Shown here in pieces: positions 11,031 to 21,794 of a stretch of 64,000 bases of DNA. How positions within the stretch are numbered: the first letter of the stretch is position 1; every line of letters starts with the position of its first letter. The translations under genes and the position numbers were made by a program. The notes beneath the pieces were generated by a model that saw only the letters and a program-made list of their open reading frames with translations, had not been told where the DNA came from and did no database searches. Source of the stretch: Tenrec ecaudatus (Eukaryota > Chordata > Mammalia > Afrosoricida > Tenrecidae); NCBI RefSeq assembly GCF_050624435.1, contig NC_134534.1:66735501-66799500 (forward strand). The letters are read 5' to 3'.

Positions 11031-12018
11031 GTGGACGCATTTTGATTTTTAAAGATTGGAACTGTTGGTCTGAATTTCCTCACAATCATTCCATACGTCC
11101 CAGCCTGCTAGGGCTGAGTTTCTGCCTCCCTCCCCTCCGCTCTCCCTCTCCAGGAAGGCTCCTTCCTTCACAGACCCTATCCTTCCTGCTTTCTCCTGGA
11201 CCAGGTCCATCCATCACTTATCTCCTCTCAGAGGGACATCTTTATCCTCTCTCTTTTTCACTTGTCTATTGTTTATTATTTCCAGATTTGGATATATAAG
11301 ATCGGCATTCTCTACTCTTAAAAATAATAATCATGTTCTTTAGACGTGTACTCCTCTGTAGGTTCCGGTCCATCTGTGATCTATGCCTTCCCCTTCACAG
11401 TCAAGCTTCTGGAAATGACGGCATTCACTGTTATTTTCTTCATCTCACTCATTCTCCCAATGCACCGTAACCTGGCTCCCAGCCACACCACTCTGCTGCA
11501 ATCATCCATGTCAAGACCAGCAATGACCTGCTCAGCAACAAGTTGGTGCAATTCTTTTCGGGGTCCTCATCGTGACCCTGGTTCTCTTCTTGAACTTCCA
11601 TATCCTTTGCTTTACAGTCACCAGGCGGCTGGTACATCTCTTATAAAGGTGAGAGCATGGTTTGAAAGAATAGAAGGATGCAAAGTGTAATCTAATCGAC
11701 ACACTCACTCACAGTGCAAAGTTAATACCTATTAACACTGGGTCATATTTTCACTCAGATCCCCTTTTTTCCCTAAGCGCACACTTAGGAAAAGCATGTC
11801 AATAAAAAATCCCTTTATTTTCTCTAAAAACACATAACGGAGATAAAGCATTTCAGAGAAAGTTAAATCTATTTCATTTATTACTCTTATTCAACTCCTT
11901 TTCCTACCCTGACTCTTTCCTCAGGCAGAGATTGACCATGAGGTCAGTGTCTAACCTTCAAAGCTGTTTTTCACTGACTCAGATAGATTATCATGGTACC
12001 TGATTATGCACTTTCACA
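11031..12018. other. No recognised feature
   Basis: Pyrimidine-rich sequence (11100-11280) followed by mixed sequence. The plus-strand ORFs of about 100 codons have no recognisable similarity and follow the pyrimidine bias. Confidence 0.5.
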
Positions 12019-12019
12019 T

Positions 12020-12290
12020 TTATAAGATTTCTTGCTCTAAATCTCACTTTTTAGGTTTTTTTTTTTGCACTCAACATTATGATTCAAAGATCAAGCTACA
12101 TTGGGATGTAAAGATCAAGTCCATGCCACTTAATTGTGACAGTGCATGTGTCCCTGAGGTTATCAATTTTGAATATTCAATCCTTTAGTACTGAACATGT
12201 TTCTAATCCTTTACTACTGAAAACAATGAGCTGCAATTAATCTCTGTATACGTGTCTTTTCTGCAAGTGAGGGTTTTTCTCAGTTATAGA
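12020..12290 (-). mobile_element. Possible old L1 3'-region fragment, antisense
   Basis: The order 'cactcaacattatgattcaaag', 'aacaatgagctgcaattaatctctgtatacgtg', 'gcaagtgagggtttt' resembles antisense 3' regions of old mammalian L1. Low identity. Confidence 0.35.
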
Positions 12291-12465
12291 TGCCATCTAA
12301 AGTGGCACCGCTACCCTCTCCCCACTGGCAATGTCACCACAGATACATGTCTCACTCCACCACCATAGTTATCCTTCACTAATGAACAGCAAGCCTTGAA
12401 ACTTGCTGATTTAAACTGTTCAGATGGTTCCTCATTGACGTCTAAATAAAATCCATAGTCTTTGG

Positions 12466-12830
12466 GGTTCCTGGGTGGTGCAAATGGGTAATACCCTCAA
12501 CTGATCCCTGAAAGGTGGGCGGTTTGAATCCATTAAGAGCCACCTGGGAAGAAAGATCAGGGGATCTACTTTCTTAAAAAAAAATCAGACCTTGTATCTT
12601 TCTGGGGGAGAATGATGGACTGTCTACTCCTATAAAGAGTGACAGCATCACAAAGCCATTTAAGGGGCAGTTCTCCCCTGCTCTGTAGGGTCGCTATGAC
12701 CCAAAGTGTCCTCGATGGCAGTGAGCTTGATGGGAGAGTATATGGGATCCTATGGAGCACAGTTCTCTCACCCACACGGAGTCAGTCCCCGTGAGTCGGA
12801 GTCAACCCAGCTGCACCTGGTGGTGGGGGT
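12466..12830 (+). mobile_element. AfroSINE with a second AfroSINE nested in it
   Basis: The outer SINE begins at 12466 (gggttcctgggtggtgcaaatgg), runs to an A-run at about 12580, and resumes at about 12735 (gggatcctatggagcacag ... ccgtgagtcggagtcaaccc). Between them, about 12590-12733 holds a 5'-truncated SINE with its own middle and tail (tgtagggtcgctatgacccaaagtg ... gatggcagtg). Confidence 0.65.
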
Positions 12831-12879
12831 ATCTGAGAGCAGAACTCTCACTTCTGTGCACTTGCATGTGCTGAGCTCG

Positions 12880-12985
12880 AGACGTGCAGCCCCCGTGCTC
12901 CTTGCCTCCTGGCTCATTTGCACCCTTCCAAATTCAGCTCAGATGCCATCCCCTCAAGAAGCCTCTCTCTGATATCTTCCAGAAA
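12880..12985 (+). mobile_element. L2 LINE fragment
   Basis: The text 'ttcagctcagatgccatcc' and 'ctcaagaagcctctctctgat' follows the conserved L2 3'-region phrase about CTCCTCAAGGAAGCCTTCCCTGACC. An ancient element. Confidence 0.5.
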
Positions 12986-13580
12986 TTCAAAACAAAGACA
13001 GCTTGTGTATTGCCCAAGGCAGATCCAAAGACATATGGCCAGAGATCAACCAGATGGAAACGAGTGAATGGATGGATACAAGACCCTTAGAATGGCAAGA
13101 TCGCATGGACAGAGAAGTCAGAATGACAGCCAGTGAGAAAGAAGAAGGAGTCTGAAGGGGGGTTTTAACCACAGGTCCACTCCCCACCAGTCTTGTCCTC
13201 ATGAGTTTCCTTACAGATGGCAATCTGTCTGTAACTGGAGTTACACGACAAGCTATACAGGCTGCTGACACTGAATGGCGGACACCATCGATGAGAGAGA
13301 AGCTGATGCATTTGTTCAAGGAGCCTGTGCAGCACACAGCCCTGAGAATCTGGAAACGAGGAAGACCAGCTTTAGGACGTGGCCAGAGAAGAACCACATG
13401 CCCCAGGCTGCACAGGGAGAATGCCAAATGATGATGACCCTGCAGGGTGGGGCCTGGCTCTGACCCACCATCGGGCCACGGGAAGAACTTTAGTTCGAGT
13501 GAGATCCTTATTCCCGTGTTTAGGACCTTATTTAAAGACATTGTAGAACTTCCTAATAAAATGCACACAAAAAAAGTGAG
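12986..13580 (+). other. Possible retrocopy of an unidentified transcript (low confidence)
   Basis: Unlike its surroundings, this stretch is moderately GC-balanced and ends with an AATAAA at 13555-13560 followed within about 10 bases by an A-run (13568-13575), as the 3' end of a retrotransposed mRNA would. A 76-codon plus-strand ORF (13201-13431) and a 193-codon minus-strand ORF cover it; neither matches a protein I know. No target duplication was located. Confidence 0.25.
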
Positions 13581-13638
13581 TTCGATGATTGAAATAAGAC
13601 TCCATTTTTTTTAACCTTCATAAAATAGTCTGCAATCC

Positions 13639-14769
13639 GAAGCAACAAAGGCCACATGGAAGAACCACACCAGCCTGTGTGATCACGAGATATCAAAGGG
13701 ATCAGGTATCAGGCATCATCAGAACAAAAAATCATATCATTGTCAATGTGGGGGAGTACGGAGTGGAGACCCAAAGCCCATCTGTAGGCCATTGGACACC
13801 CCCTTACGGAAGGGTCACAGGGAGGAAAGAAGCCAGTCAAGGTGTGATGTAGCAACAATGAAACATACAACTTTCCTAAAGTTCCTAAATGCTTCCTTCT
13901 TCCCCACTATCATAGTCCCAATTCTACCTTGCAAGTCTGGCTAGACCAGTGGGTGTACACTGGTGCAGATGGGAGCTGGAGGCACAGGGAATTCAGGGCG
14001 GATGATCCCTTAAGGACCAGGGGTGTGAGTGGTGATACTGGGAGGTAGAGGGAGGGTGGGTTGGAAAGGGAGAACCGAATACAAGGATCTACATGTGACC
14101 TCCTCCCTGGGAGATGGACCACAGAAGAGTGGGTGAAGGAAGACATCGGACGGGGCGACATATGACAAAATAATAATTTATAAACTATCAAAGGTTCATG
14201 AGGGAGGGGAGAGAGGGGAGGGAAGGGAAAAACGAGGAGCCAGGGGGCTTAGGTGGAGAGCAAAGGTTTTGAGAATGATGAGGGCAATGAATGTACAAAT
14301 GTGCTTTACACAACTGATGTATGTATGGATTGTGGTAAGAGTTGTATGAGCCCCTAATAAAACAATTAAAAAGAAAAGAAACTATAACTACATTAAGGGT
14401 CTGGAGGGAGCAGCATGGGAGGTGGGAGCCAGTGGAGAGTTGATATCAAGAAGTAAAAGAAGGAAGAAAATGTTTGAAGCTGATTATGACAGTCACATGA
14501 CATGACTTAACTACTGAATGATAGGATGTCTGAATTATGTCCTAATAAAATAGTTTGAGGGGGAAACAGAAACTACTAAAGCTCCGGCCAGTGCACCTTA
14601 AGATCCTCAAGGTCACTTTTTTTCTTTTCAATACTTTCAAGAGGTCTCATGCAGCAGATTCCTCCAATCCAATGGTTCACTTGATTTCTTGATTTTTGCT
14701 TCTGTTTTGGGTTTAAATAAATGACAGCCACTATCATGTGAGAATTGTTTTAAAATAAATTAAAAAAAC
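13639..14769 (+). mobile_element. 5'-truncated tenrec LINE-type retroelement with apparent 3' transduction
   Basis: Bounded by a perfect 16-bp duplication, aaatagtctgcaatcc, at 13623-13638 and 14770-14785. The first 735 bp (to about 14373) is the 3' region of the most abundant long repeat here, ending 'gttgtatgagcccctaataaaac' plus A-rich sequence. The insertion continues for about 390 bp: an older fragment of the same 3' end (14378-14560, ending 'gtcctaataaaatag') and unrelated sequence ending in 'aaaataaattaaaaaaa'. This is the structure of readthrough past the element's own poly(A) signal to a downstream one, copied by L1-type target-primed reverse transcription. Confidence 0.8.
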
Positions 14770-14811
14770 AAATAGTCTGCAATCCAAGCCCTTCATATTG
14801 TAGCACGTTAG

Positions 14812-14814
<3 letters not shown>

Positions 14815-14843
<29 letters not shown>
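14815..14843 (+). repeat. (GT)n microsatellite
   Basis: Uninterrupted GT dinucleotides over 29 bases. Confidence 0.95.
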
Positions 14844-14845
<2 letters not shown>

Positions 14846-16435
14846 ACTTTTTTGTTGTTAGATGTGGATTATGAGAGCTATTTTCTTTGGGGAAAAGTGA
14901 ACAAGGCAGCATCACATACAACACCACTGGCATGAGGACATCAGAATCGTAAGTCATTTTTATAATGAAAATATACTCACATTTTTTGTTTGGCAAGTAA
15001 CACAAAATTGGAAAACATACAACATTCCTGACTCAAGATAACTTGTCCAGGTAAAATCACCGCCTTCCTAAGTCCCCTTTTTCTTACACTGCACTCACCA
15101 CAGGCGCTGTTTTCTAAATGCTTATTTTTCTTTGATGCAATGAAGTGTTGTAATTGAAATATACCCTCTATGGTTGACACAGGTTTTGACTGTTATTAAT
15201 AAAACCTTCCCACATCAGCCTGAAAGCAAAATCAACAGAACAAATACAACTTGCATCTTCTAATTATTAACTGCCCAGACACACTGGTGCTCATTGCCGG
15301 CTCTGCTTCCACCTTATCCAGTGCACAAGGTGGCTTGGGCCTGCTCGTGCCCCTCTAGTGAGCACACGGGTTTCATCGCGCACATTCACTCCACGTGAGG
15401 AAGAAGCACCCCACGCTTGCCTTGCGATGGAGTATTTCATCCCTGCCTTTGCCACTGAGTGGACGCGAACTCCGATTGGGGTGGTCAATTTGAAAAGCGG
15501 CTTTGAGTGCTTGGTGGTAGGGAGAGATGTGAAATTTCTCCCTAGAGATTAGTAAGCAAGCACAAGTAAGTCTGGGCTTGCTTTACTTATTGGGTAACCC
15601 TACACTGCATAAAAATTCTACACGATTTTCCACCACTTGTTCATGAGTTCCTTTCTCATTGAGAAAACTGTGCTTGGAAGGAAACTGCATCCAAGTGCTT
15701 ACTCTGAGGCCAGTTAAACTCAACAGAGACAGAGAGATGTGCCCTAATATTTCAAGAGATGGGAATGTTCCCCCACTAAGTTTGCCACACCCTGTCCTTC
15801 CATGTCTCCTTTCTCACGTATGCACACAGGGATATGTAAGACTCCTTCTCAGCGGGGCTACACTTATTCTTGGAACATGTGTGCCTTATTTCACACAAGT
15901 TCCCCCAGCAAAGGACACAGGACTCACTTGAGCTAAAATGATTTCACATATAATGGACTTCTCTGTGTCTAACTTAGGAAGGAGTTCCCTCCTGCAGATG
16001 TGAGCTGCGCAAACTGTCATAGCTGATTGACTACTCTACATGTAAGCTCATTTCACACAGAATCAAGAAAAACCATCATTTGAAATATGGGAATAGAAAT
16101 ACAGTCTCAACCTACCATGAAGGTGGTGGAGTATACAGCTCCAGGGGGACTGCTCGGCCCACGCCTAGGCACAGGTTTCTGCAAGAAGATAAACAGGAAG
16201 GAAGAAGAACGTGTTTATTAATAACCACCCAGAAATTCCTGGGGGTAAAAAGTATTAGCTCCAATAAAATGGTTTTGAAAAAAGAATGAAAAAAGAAAAA
16301 ATGTCAACATACTAATAATAATCAATCAAACTAATCCCTGACCCCGCCATCCCAATATTCCAACTTCTGGAACACTGAGAGGACAGAGTAGAAATGTTCC
16401 TTAGAGTTTCCAAGATTATAAATCTTCATGTGAAC
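14844..16435. other. No recognised gene; A-tailed stretch near 16300
   Basis: Unique-looking sequence. At 16261-16300 a 'ccaataaaatggttttgaaaaaag' end resembles an mRNA or LINE 3' terminus, but upstream sequence is not recognisable. Small ORFs are unsupported. Confidence 0.4.
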
Positions 16436-16530
16436 AGGCAGCTTCATCTTTCTCCTCCAGAGCAGCTCAAAGGTTTGAACTGCTGACCTTGAGGCCTGGG
16501 GATAGCATCTAACCACGTCTGACTTCACAA
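16436..16530 (-). mobile_element. AfroSINE, antisense, partial
   Basis: Antisense body 'ttcatctttctcctccagagcagc' and 'tttgaactgctgaccttgaggc', then a worn head. The tail half is missing. Confidence 0.6.
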
Positions 16531-16910
16531 GGAGGATCAAATTCAGCAGCAGTCCATGTCCAGCATCAACCACAGAGCCAAAGTGCTCCTTTTTCTAGGT
16601 CGTGAGGAAGAGCCTGGAGGCATCCTACTCTAAAGGTGAACATCCTAATGGAAGACACTCAGCTTTACTCCAGGGCTGGGGAGCCGCCTGCTCCGTTGGG
16701 TCCTCTCGGTGCTGCCACCTCTGCTCCAGTGGTTTCTCTGCCATTTCTCTGGTGTTACAGCTTACTGTCTTCGTGACCAAGAAGTTTTGATGTGCAGGGA
16801 TGTCAGGGGCCAAAGAATACCCTCTGCTCCTGGTTCTTCTTTCTTGAAGGTCTGTGGGGGAAAGGCCAGCCCCCACAACTAATCACAGGTTCGATAGCTG
16901 CAATCATGCA

Positions 16911-16936
16911 GTATGTATGTATGTATGTATGTATGT
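16911..16936 (+). repeat. (GTAT)n microsatellite inside the LTR
   Basis: Six and a half GTAT units. The second LTR copy lacks the expansion. Confidence 0.95.
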
Positions 16937-17006
16937 GAGCATGAGAGATAGAAGAGAGATTGAAATAGAGATCGAGAGCATGAGAGATAGCAGAGAGATT
17001 GAAATA
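16937..17006 (+). repeat. 39-bp tandem duplication inside the LTR
   Basis: Two units starting 'gagcatgagagatag' at 16937 and 16976 and containing 'agagagattgaaata'. The related LTR at 25255 has one unit, so the duplication is specific to this copy. Confidence 0.85.
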
Positions 17007-17673
17007 ATGGAGTCAGACATTTCATGGTAGCATGCTCACCTCAGCCCCGCTTGGTGGTCCATGGGGAGATGGGAGACTGGAGGGCAGGAGAGAGGGGGGA
17101 GGGGAAGGAGAACAAGAGGAAACGCAACAGGGGAATGAGGACATGGGGAGAGGAAGGGAAAAGCGCTGCTCCTTTATTGCTAATCAAAGTTTATATATCT
17201 TTGTGGGGCATGCAAGCCCACTAATTACAGGTAAAGACATATGTCACAGGAAGATACTGCACTAATAAGAGGGATGATCTAGGGGTAAGCACACAATAGG
17301 AATGGGTGGTATTGGGAGTACATAGGTGACAAGATGGCAGACCCTAGCTTCAGGATGGCAGCTTAACTTTGGATGTCACTGAGAGGGGTTGATCTGTTCT
17401 TTGGCTCACTATAGAAACCATTATCAGTAGGGTCCACCTACAGGGACCAGACTGATGGCCATAAGCCTTTAGGGAGAAGTAGCCCATTGTCCTTAACAGC
17501 AGGGAGTGGACCCCTCTTGTGGTGGGACCAGACAGTTGTCTGGGAACTGACTGCCTTCACGGAAGAGGTCTCTAAGCATCTGACCTACACCATTTGCTGG
17601 CAAATAGCCTCTAATGTTTAGCATATCTCTGGGGGAAACAAAACTGGGGTAAAACCCTCTTTATAATCCCACA

Positions 17674-18079
17674 ATGGTCCTGATATCTATCCCCTGTCCC
17701 CACTTCTGAGCTGGCTCATTTAAAACTTGACAATCTTCTCATTAGGCCCCTGTACCTTATTTGCATGGTCCCACCCAGTTGCTTGGTGGAAGTGACAAAG
17801 ATTCTGGCTAGTCGAGCCACATGAAGTAATTTGTTGCATGATAGCGCTGCAAATAAATCTATGAATACAGTGAACAAAGCTAATGAAAACTTGTTAAATA
17901 GAACCAAACACTGAGAGAAGGAGTCACTGAGCTTGGGGCCTTAGGGCCCCATCTGAGGTCAATTAGTGTAGCCTAGATCATGAAAACAATGTTCTACATC
18001 ATTTGTGTGAGTTGGGATTGGGATCCTAAAAGTTAGCAAGTTGCCATCTAAGACACAACTATTGCTCTCATCCCATCCA
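17674..18079. other. No recognised feature
   Basis: Sequence following the LTR shows no readable retroviral coding frame and no known repeat. Confidence 0.45.
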
Positions 18080-18600
18080 ATGAAAATAGAAAAGGGGGAG
18101 GTGGGAATTAATCTGAAACACTAATGGACCAGATGAACCACAGCCTTTACTGCATGCACAGAGACCAGATGAACTAGATGGTGCCTGGCTGCCACTACCA
18201 AGCTCTCTGTAGGTTGTAAAGAAAGAATAGACTTAGTGGTCTGATAGAGACTGGTGGAAATCTCAAGGCTGTGTGTTTAGACACCTTTAACTCAACACAC
18301 CTACAGAGATAACCATCCAGCCAATCAATAAACAGTTAACAATAACACCTAAAAGGAAGATATGCCTTGAAACTATCAACCATATAAGACTCAAGGGCAG
18401 CCTCTAGTGTAAAACAAAGCTCAGAAGGCAGAAAGGAGTGAAAGAGAAGAATGACAAGAACTGGGAATCCCGCGAGAAAGTGGGAGAGTGCCATTACATT
18501 GAGGGGATTGCAACCCATGGATATCATGGCACAACATGTGTACAAATTACTGAATGAACAACTGATTTACTTTCAACTCTATTTAATGTGAACCTCGTGT
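18080..18600 (+). mobile_element. Possible afrotherian non-LTR 3'-region repeat
   Basis: The order 'aaagaatagacttagtggtctgatagagactgg', 'ggaaatctcaaggctgtg', 'aagaactgggaatcccgcg', 'cattgaggggattgcaaccc' resembles a 3'-terminal repeat of afrotherian LINE origin as I remember it. Identification is weak. Confidence 0.35.
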
Positions 18601-18664
18601 ATGTATGTCAGAGTAGAACTATACTCTATGGCAGTGTTGTTAGTAGTATTAATATTATTATTAT

Positions 18665-18768
18665 TCGAGTAGATCACCAGGCCTTTAAGTCTCTGGTGGT
18701 TCTGAACTTCCAAACTTCTGCTTAGCAGCACAACACATTAACTGTTTGCACCACCCAGGCAATCCAAA
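18665..18768 (-). mobile_element. AfroSINE, antisense, partial
   Basis: Antisense body and head: 'gtagatcaccaggcc', 'tctgcttagcagcac', ending 'tgcaccacccaggcaatcc', the reverse complement of the SINE start. Confidence 0.75.
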
Positions 18769-18917
18769 TATGTAAGTATTGCTTTATTTTTCTCACATAG
18801 TATTACTTTCCATGATTTTGATAAGGGCCAGGCATTGCCTCAAACACCACTAATGCAGAAATAAGGAGAAAATCTAAGGGAGGAGAAGAAGAACTAACCG
18901 TATTATTTAATAAAAGG

Positions 18918-19215
18918 CTGTGAAGTTGGCAAGTCAGGGTGCTTCCAATGAAACTTGCAAGCACGCAGAAAGGGTTCCCGTCATGCGTGATGCAACTTCA
19001 TCTCACGTACTTTGGACATGTTATCAGGAAAGGCCAGTCCCTGGGCAGGATATGATGCTGGGTAAAGTAGAAGGTCAGAATAAAAAAGACACGCAACAAG
19101 ATAAAGTGATACAGTGGCTGCAACCGTGCGTCTGAGCAAGCGGGGCCTGTGGGGATGGCCCCGGAACGGGCAGTGTCCTTGATGTTGTACCCAGGACTCT
19201 GAGTAGGAATCCACA
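18918..19215 (+). mobile_element. BovB/RTE LINE 3' end
   Basis: Contains 'acttcatctcacgtactttggacatg', 'caggaaaggccagtccctggg', 'ggtaaagtagaaggtcag' and 'gtggctgcaaccgtgcg', co-linear with the 3' region of the RTE at 42478-44095, then a worn tail. Confidence 0.8.
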
Positions 19216-19529
19216 CAACAATGACATCGGGCCGTTTTCCAAAGGCCCGTCTTCCTTGATACAGCGCTGCTTTGTGTCTTACATGGGGACGCACCACGAC
19301 ACAAGGAGACACCTGCTGCAAAGGTGCATTCAGAGTTTTGAGGGCAAAGCAAAATCCTCAGTTGAGAACAAAAGTTCTTTGGGGGTTTACTGGCTTGAAG
19401 CTCATGTGTTAGATAACTGTTATTTAAAACAAAATAAAAGAACAAAGAAAAGTCCAGTTGGCATTGAGGGAACTCTGAATCATGACAAAATCGTGTGCTG
19501 TGTCAGAGTAAAAATTCCTACACAGGATT

Positions 19530-21037
19530 TTCTTGTTACTGTGATTTAGGTGAAAGTTTACAGAGCAAATAAGCTTTCCATTCCACGATTTACATACATT
19601 TTGATCGTGGCATCAGATGCAATCCTCTTAGTATAACAGATTCTTGCTCCGTCTCCCCTGGATTCCCCATCTCCATTTGTCTTTCTCTCCTGCCCCTTCC
19701 TGACTTCTCTGCCAGATGAGTAATTCTGGTCTTTTTGATGCTGTTGAACTTTAGTCTACATTCTTCTCCCACTCAGCCTAGGCCTCTATGGTGATTCCTC
19801 TCCCAACGGGTGGTGGGAGCAGCCAGGCACCGTCTAGTCTCAAGGTAGAGCAGCCTGTGGTTATCCTGATCCAGACGATCGGTCCTTCGGACTTTTTCCT
19901 TGATTCTTTTGTTTTCACTCTTCTTTGCTCCAGAAGTTGCATCGCAGATGGCCACTACTCGCTTTAGAACTCCCTTTGCTACACAGTATGACAAGAGGTA
20001 GAAGATTCACTTTGGAGACAATATTTTGCCAATTGACCTCGATATCTCCTGCGACTATGGTTCTAAACTCTCAAGTCTAGTGGCTGATTTTCTCCACGTG
20101 TTTAGTTAGGGCTAAGAAGTCTTCATAACGTGTTTCCTGCATGCTGTACTATATACGTGGGTATGTTTACAGTACATACTAAGCACACATAGAAATGACC
20201 TCTGCTAAACCTATCTATACTGGTAGTTGTACTCCCGTTTGCCTTCCTGATCACTTGCATGTCTGCCGGTATAGCCATTCAGAGGTTGTTATTGTGTATT
20301 GAAGGCTTGTGTACGTAAATGTATACATTGATACTGGCTCTTGCCTTCATACACCTCCCAGTATCTTCCTTTGCCGTGTTTTTTGCCTACTGACTTCACC
20401 TTTGCTGTACATCACCCTGGCCTTTACAAGACATAATGCATATCTAGTCGTTAATGTTTTTCTCTTCTCTCTCCCACATCCCTGGTAACCACTAGAAATG
20501 ATCTTCTGTATATAAACCTCTTATTGACTCTTCATAATGAGGGATTGTATATTTGTCTTCCTGTGGTAGACTTATTTCACTCCGTGTAATGTCCTTCCAG
20601 TGCATTCATGTTACAAAATGGCTCACGGATTTGTCATTGTTCTTTAATGGTGTTTTGTGTTCCATTCATCGTGTGATGTGCGATAATTAGTTTATCTCTT
20701 CATCGATTGATGGGGACTGAGGTTTCTTCCACCTCCTTGCTATTGAGAATAATATGCACTGTAATGGATGCACGTATCTCTGTTTATGGCACAGAATTCG
20801 CTTCTCTCCCCCACAGTATTAGAGTCGGTAGGTCATACACTGTCTCCTTTTCGAGCTTTTAGATGAAGCACCATACCGCTTTCCAGAGTGGCTGCACCAT
20901 CTTCGAGTGTCACCATTAGTGTTTAAGATGTTACAATATCACCAAAACACCGTCAACACTTGTTCCCTCCTTTTCTTTTATCATTAGTGTCATTATTTCG
21001 GGGGTGAGGTAACACACAGTAGTTCTGATTTGCTGCT
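19530..21037 (-). mobile_element. L1 3' region, antisense, outer element of a nest
   Basis: Antisense L1 3'-region wording throughout: 'ttgcatcgcagatggcc', 'caatattttgccaattgacc', 'ccacatccctggtaaccac', 'cttatttcactccgtgtaatg', 'atcgattgatggggactgagg', 'tttccagagtggctgcaccatc'. It continues after the SPIN/AfroSINE insertion at about 21431-21778 (ctcatttttcaattggattt, gatatgccattgccaaacatc), where the RNASEH2C retrocopy interrupts it again. Confidence 0.75.
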
Positions 21038-21045
21038 CTCTAAAG

Positions 21046-21234
21046 CAGCGGTTCTCAACCTGTGGGGCAAGACCCCTTTGGGGGGTTTAATGACCCTTTC
21101 ACAGGGGTTGCCTGATTCATAACAGTAGCAAAATTACCATTATGAAGTAGCAACAAAAATAATATGGTTGGGGTCACCATAACATGAGGAGCTGTAGGAA
21201 AGGGTGGTGGCATGAGGAAGGTGGAGAACCGCTG
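21046..21234 (+). mobile_element. SPIN-like non-autonomous hAT transposon (copy 2)
   Basis: A 189-bp element with termini cagcggttctcaacctgtgg and gtggagaaccgctg. It is flanked by a perfect 8-bp duplication, ctctaaag, at 21038-21045 and 21235-21242. Internal text 'gacccctttggggggttt' and 'cattatgaagtagcaac' matches copies 1 and 3. No transposase gene. Confidence 0.9.
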
Positions 21235-21242
21235 CTCTAAAG

Positions 21243-21430
21243 AGTCCTCGTGGGTTATGAGATGCACTGTTCAGGTCAAGATGCACAAGGTCAGCTGTTA
21301 GAAGCCACCAGCCTCAGGAGAAAGAGGAGGATTTCTGCTTCTCTAAAGATTGACGGGAGCAGGTCAACTCTATCCTATAGGGTCGCTATGAATCAGAATC
21401 CCCTCCATGGCAGTGAGTTTGGAGATTTGG
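21243..21430 (+). mobile_element. AfroSINE immediately after SPIN copy 2
   Basis: Head 'agtcctcgtgggttatgag', body 'agaagccaccagcctcaggag', middle 'gcttctctaaagattgacgg' and tail 'tatagggtcgctatgaatcag...ccatggcagtg'. Inserted in the antisense L1 region. Confidence 0.8.
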
Positions 21431-21778
21431 TAAATGGCCCAAGATCACCCACATTTCTTTTTGGGTTGTGTGTATGTTCATAGCCTCTGCTCATTTTTCA
21501 ATTGGATTTTTAAAAATCTCTTTGTTGCTGAGGTGTTGATATCTTCTGCGCATTTTAGAGATTAGTCATTTGTCAGATATGCCATTGCCAAACATCTTTC
21601 TTCCCAGTCTGGTTCCTGGTGACCGTATGCGTAATACAGTAAACTGCTGCTTGGTGGTGTGTTATCTTCATGACTTGGTATATTGGAGTCAATCACCGTA
21701 TCTATTGTTAAGCGCTCCTTTCAATGTGAGTGCTTTTCCCATTTGGGCTGACCCTCCAAGGTAAGCAGGATGAAGTCT
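21431..21778 (-). mobile_element. L1 3' region, antisense (continuation)
   Basis: Second segment of the L1 begun at 19530, with 'tgctcatttttcaattgg' and 'agattagtcatttgtcag'. It ends at the RNASEH2C target duplication (21779-21794). Confidence 0.65.
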
Positions 21779-21794
21779 CACCATCTTCCCTTCT

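Larger units (their letters stand above)
16853..17673 (+). mobile_element. Solo LTR, about 0.82 kb, copy 1
   Basis: Begins tgtgggggaaagg and ends taatcccaca, with flanking hexamers aaggtc and atggtc (5 of 6 equal), suggesting a 6-bp duplication as in class II-like elements. The same sequence recurs in the same orientation at 25255-26104. A 'ctttattgct' segment lies near the middle. Solo LTR fossil with no coding region recognised beside it; family name unknown. Confidence 0.7.

Noticed and set aside
12987-13568. 193-codon minus-strand ORF
   Set aside because: The AATAAA and A-run point to plus-strand transcription of this segment; the minus frame has no recognisable family.
13623-14785. Tandem duplication explanation for the repeated aaatagtctgcaatcc
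   Set aside because: The 16-mer pair sits exactly at the 5' truncation and after the A-run of the inserted sequence, as a target-site duplication does; a tandem duplication would also repeat flanking bases.
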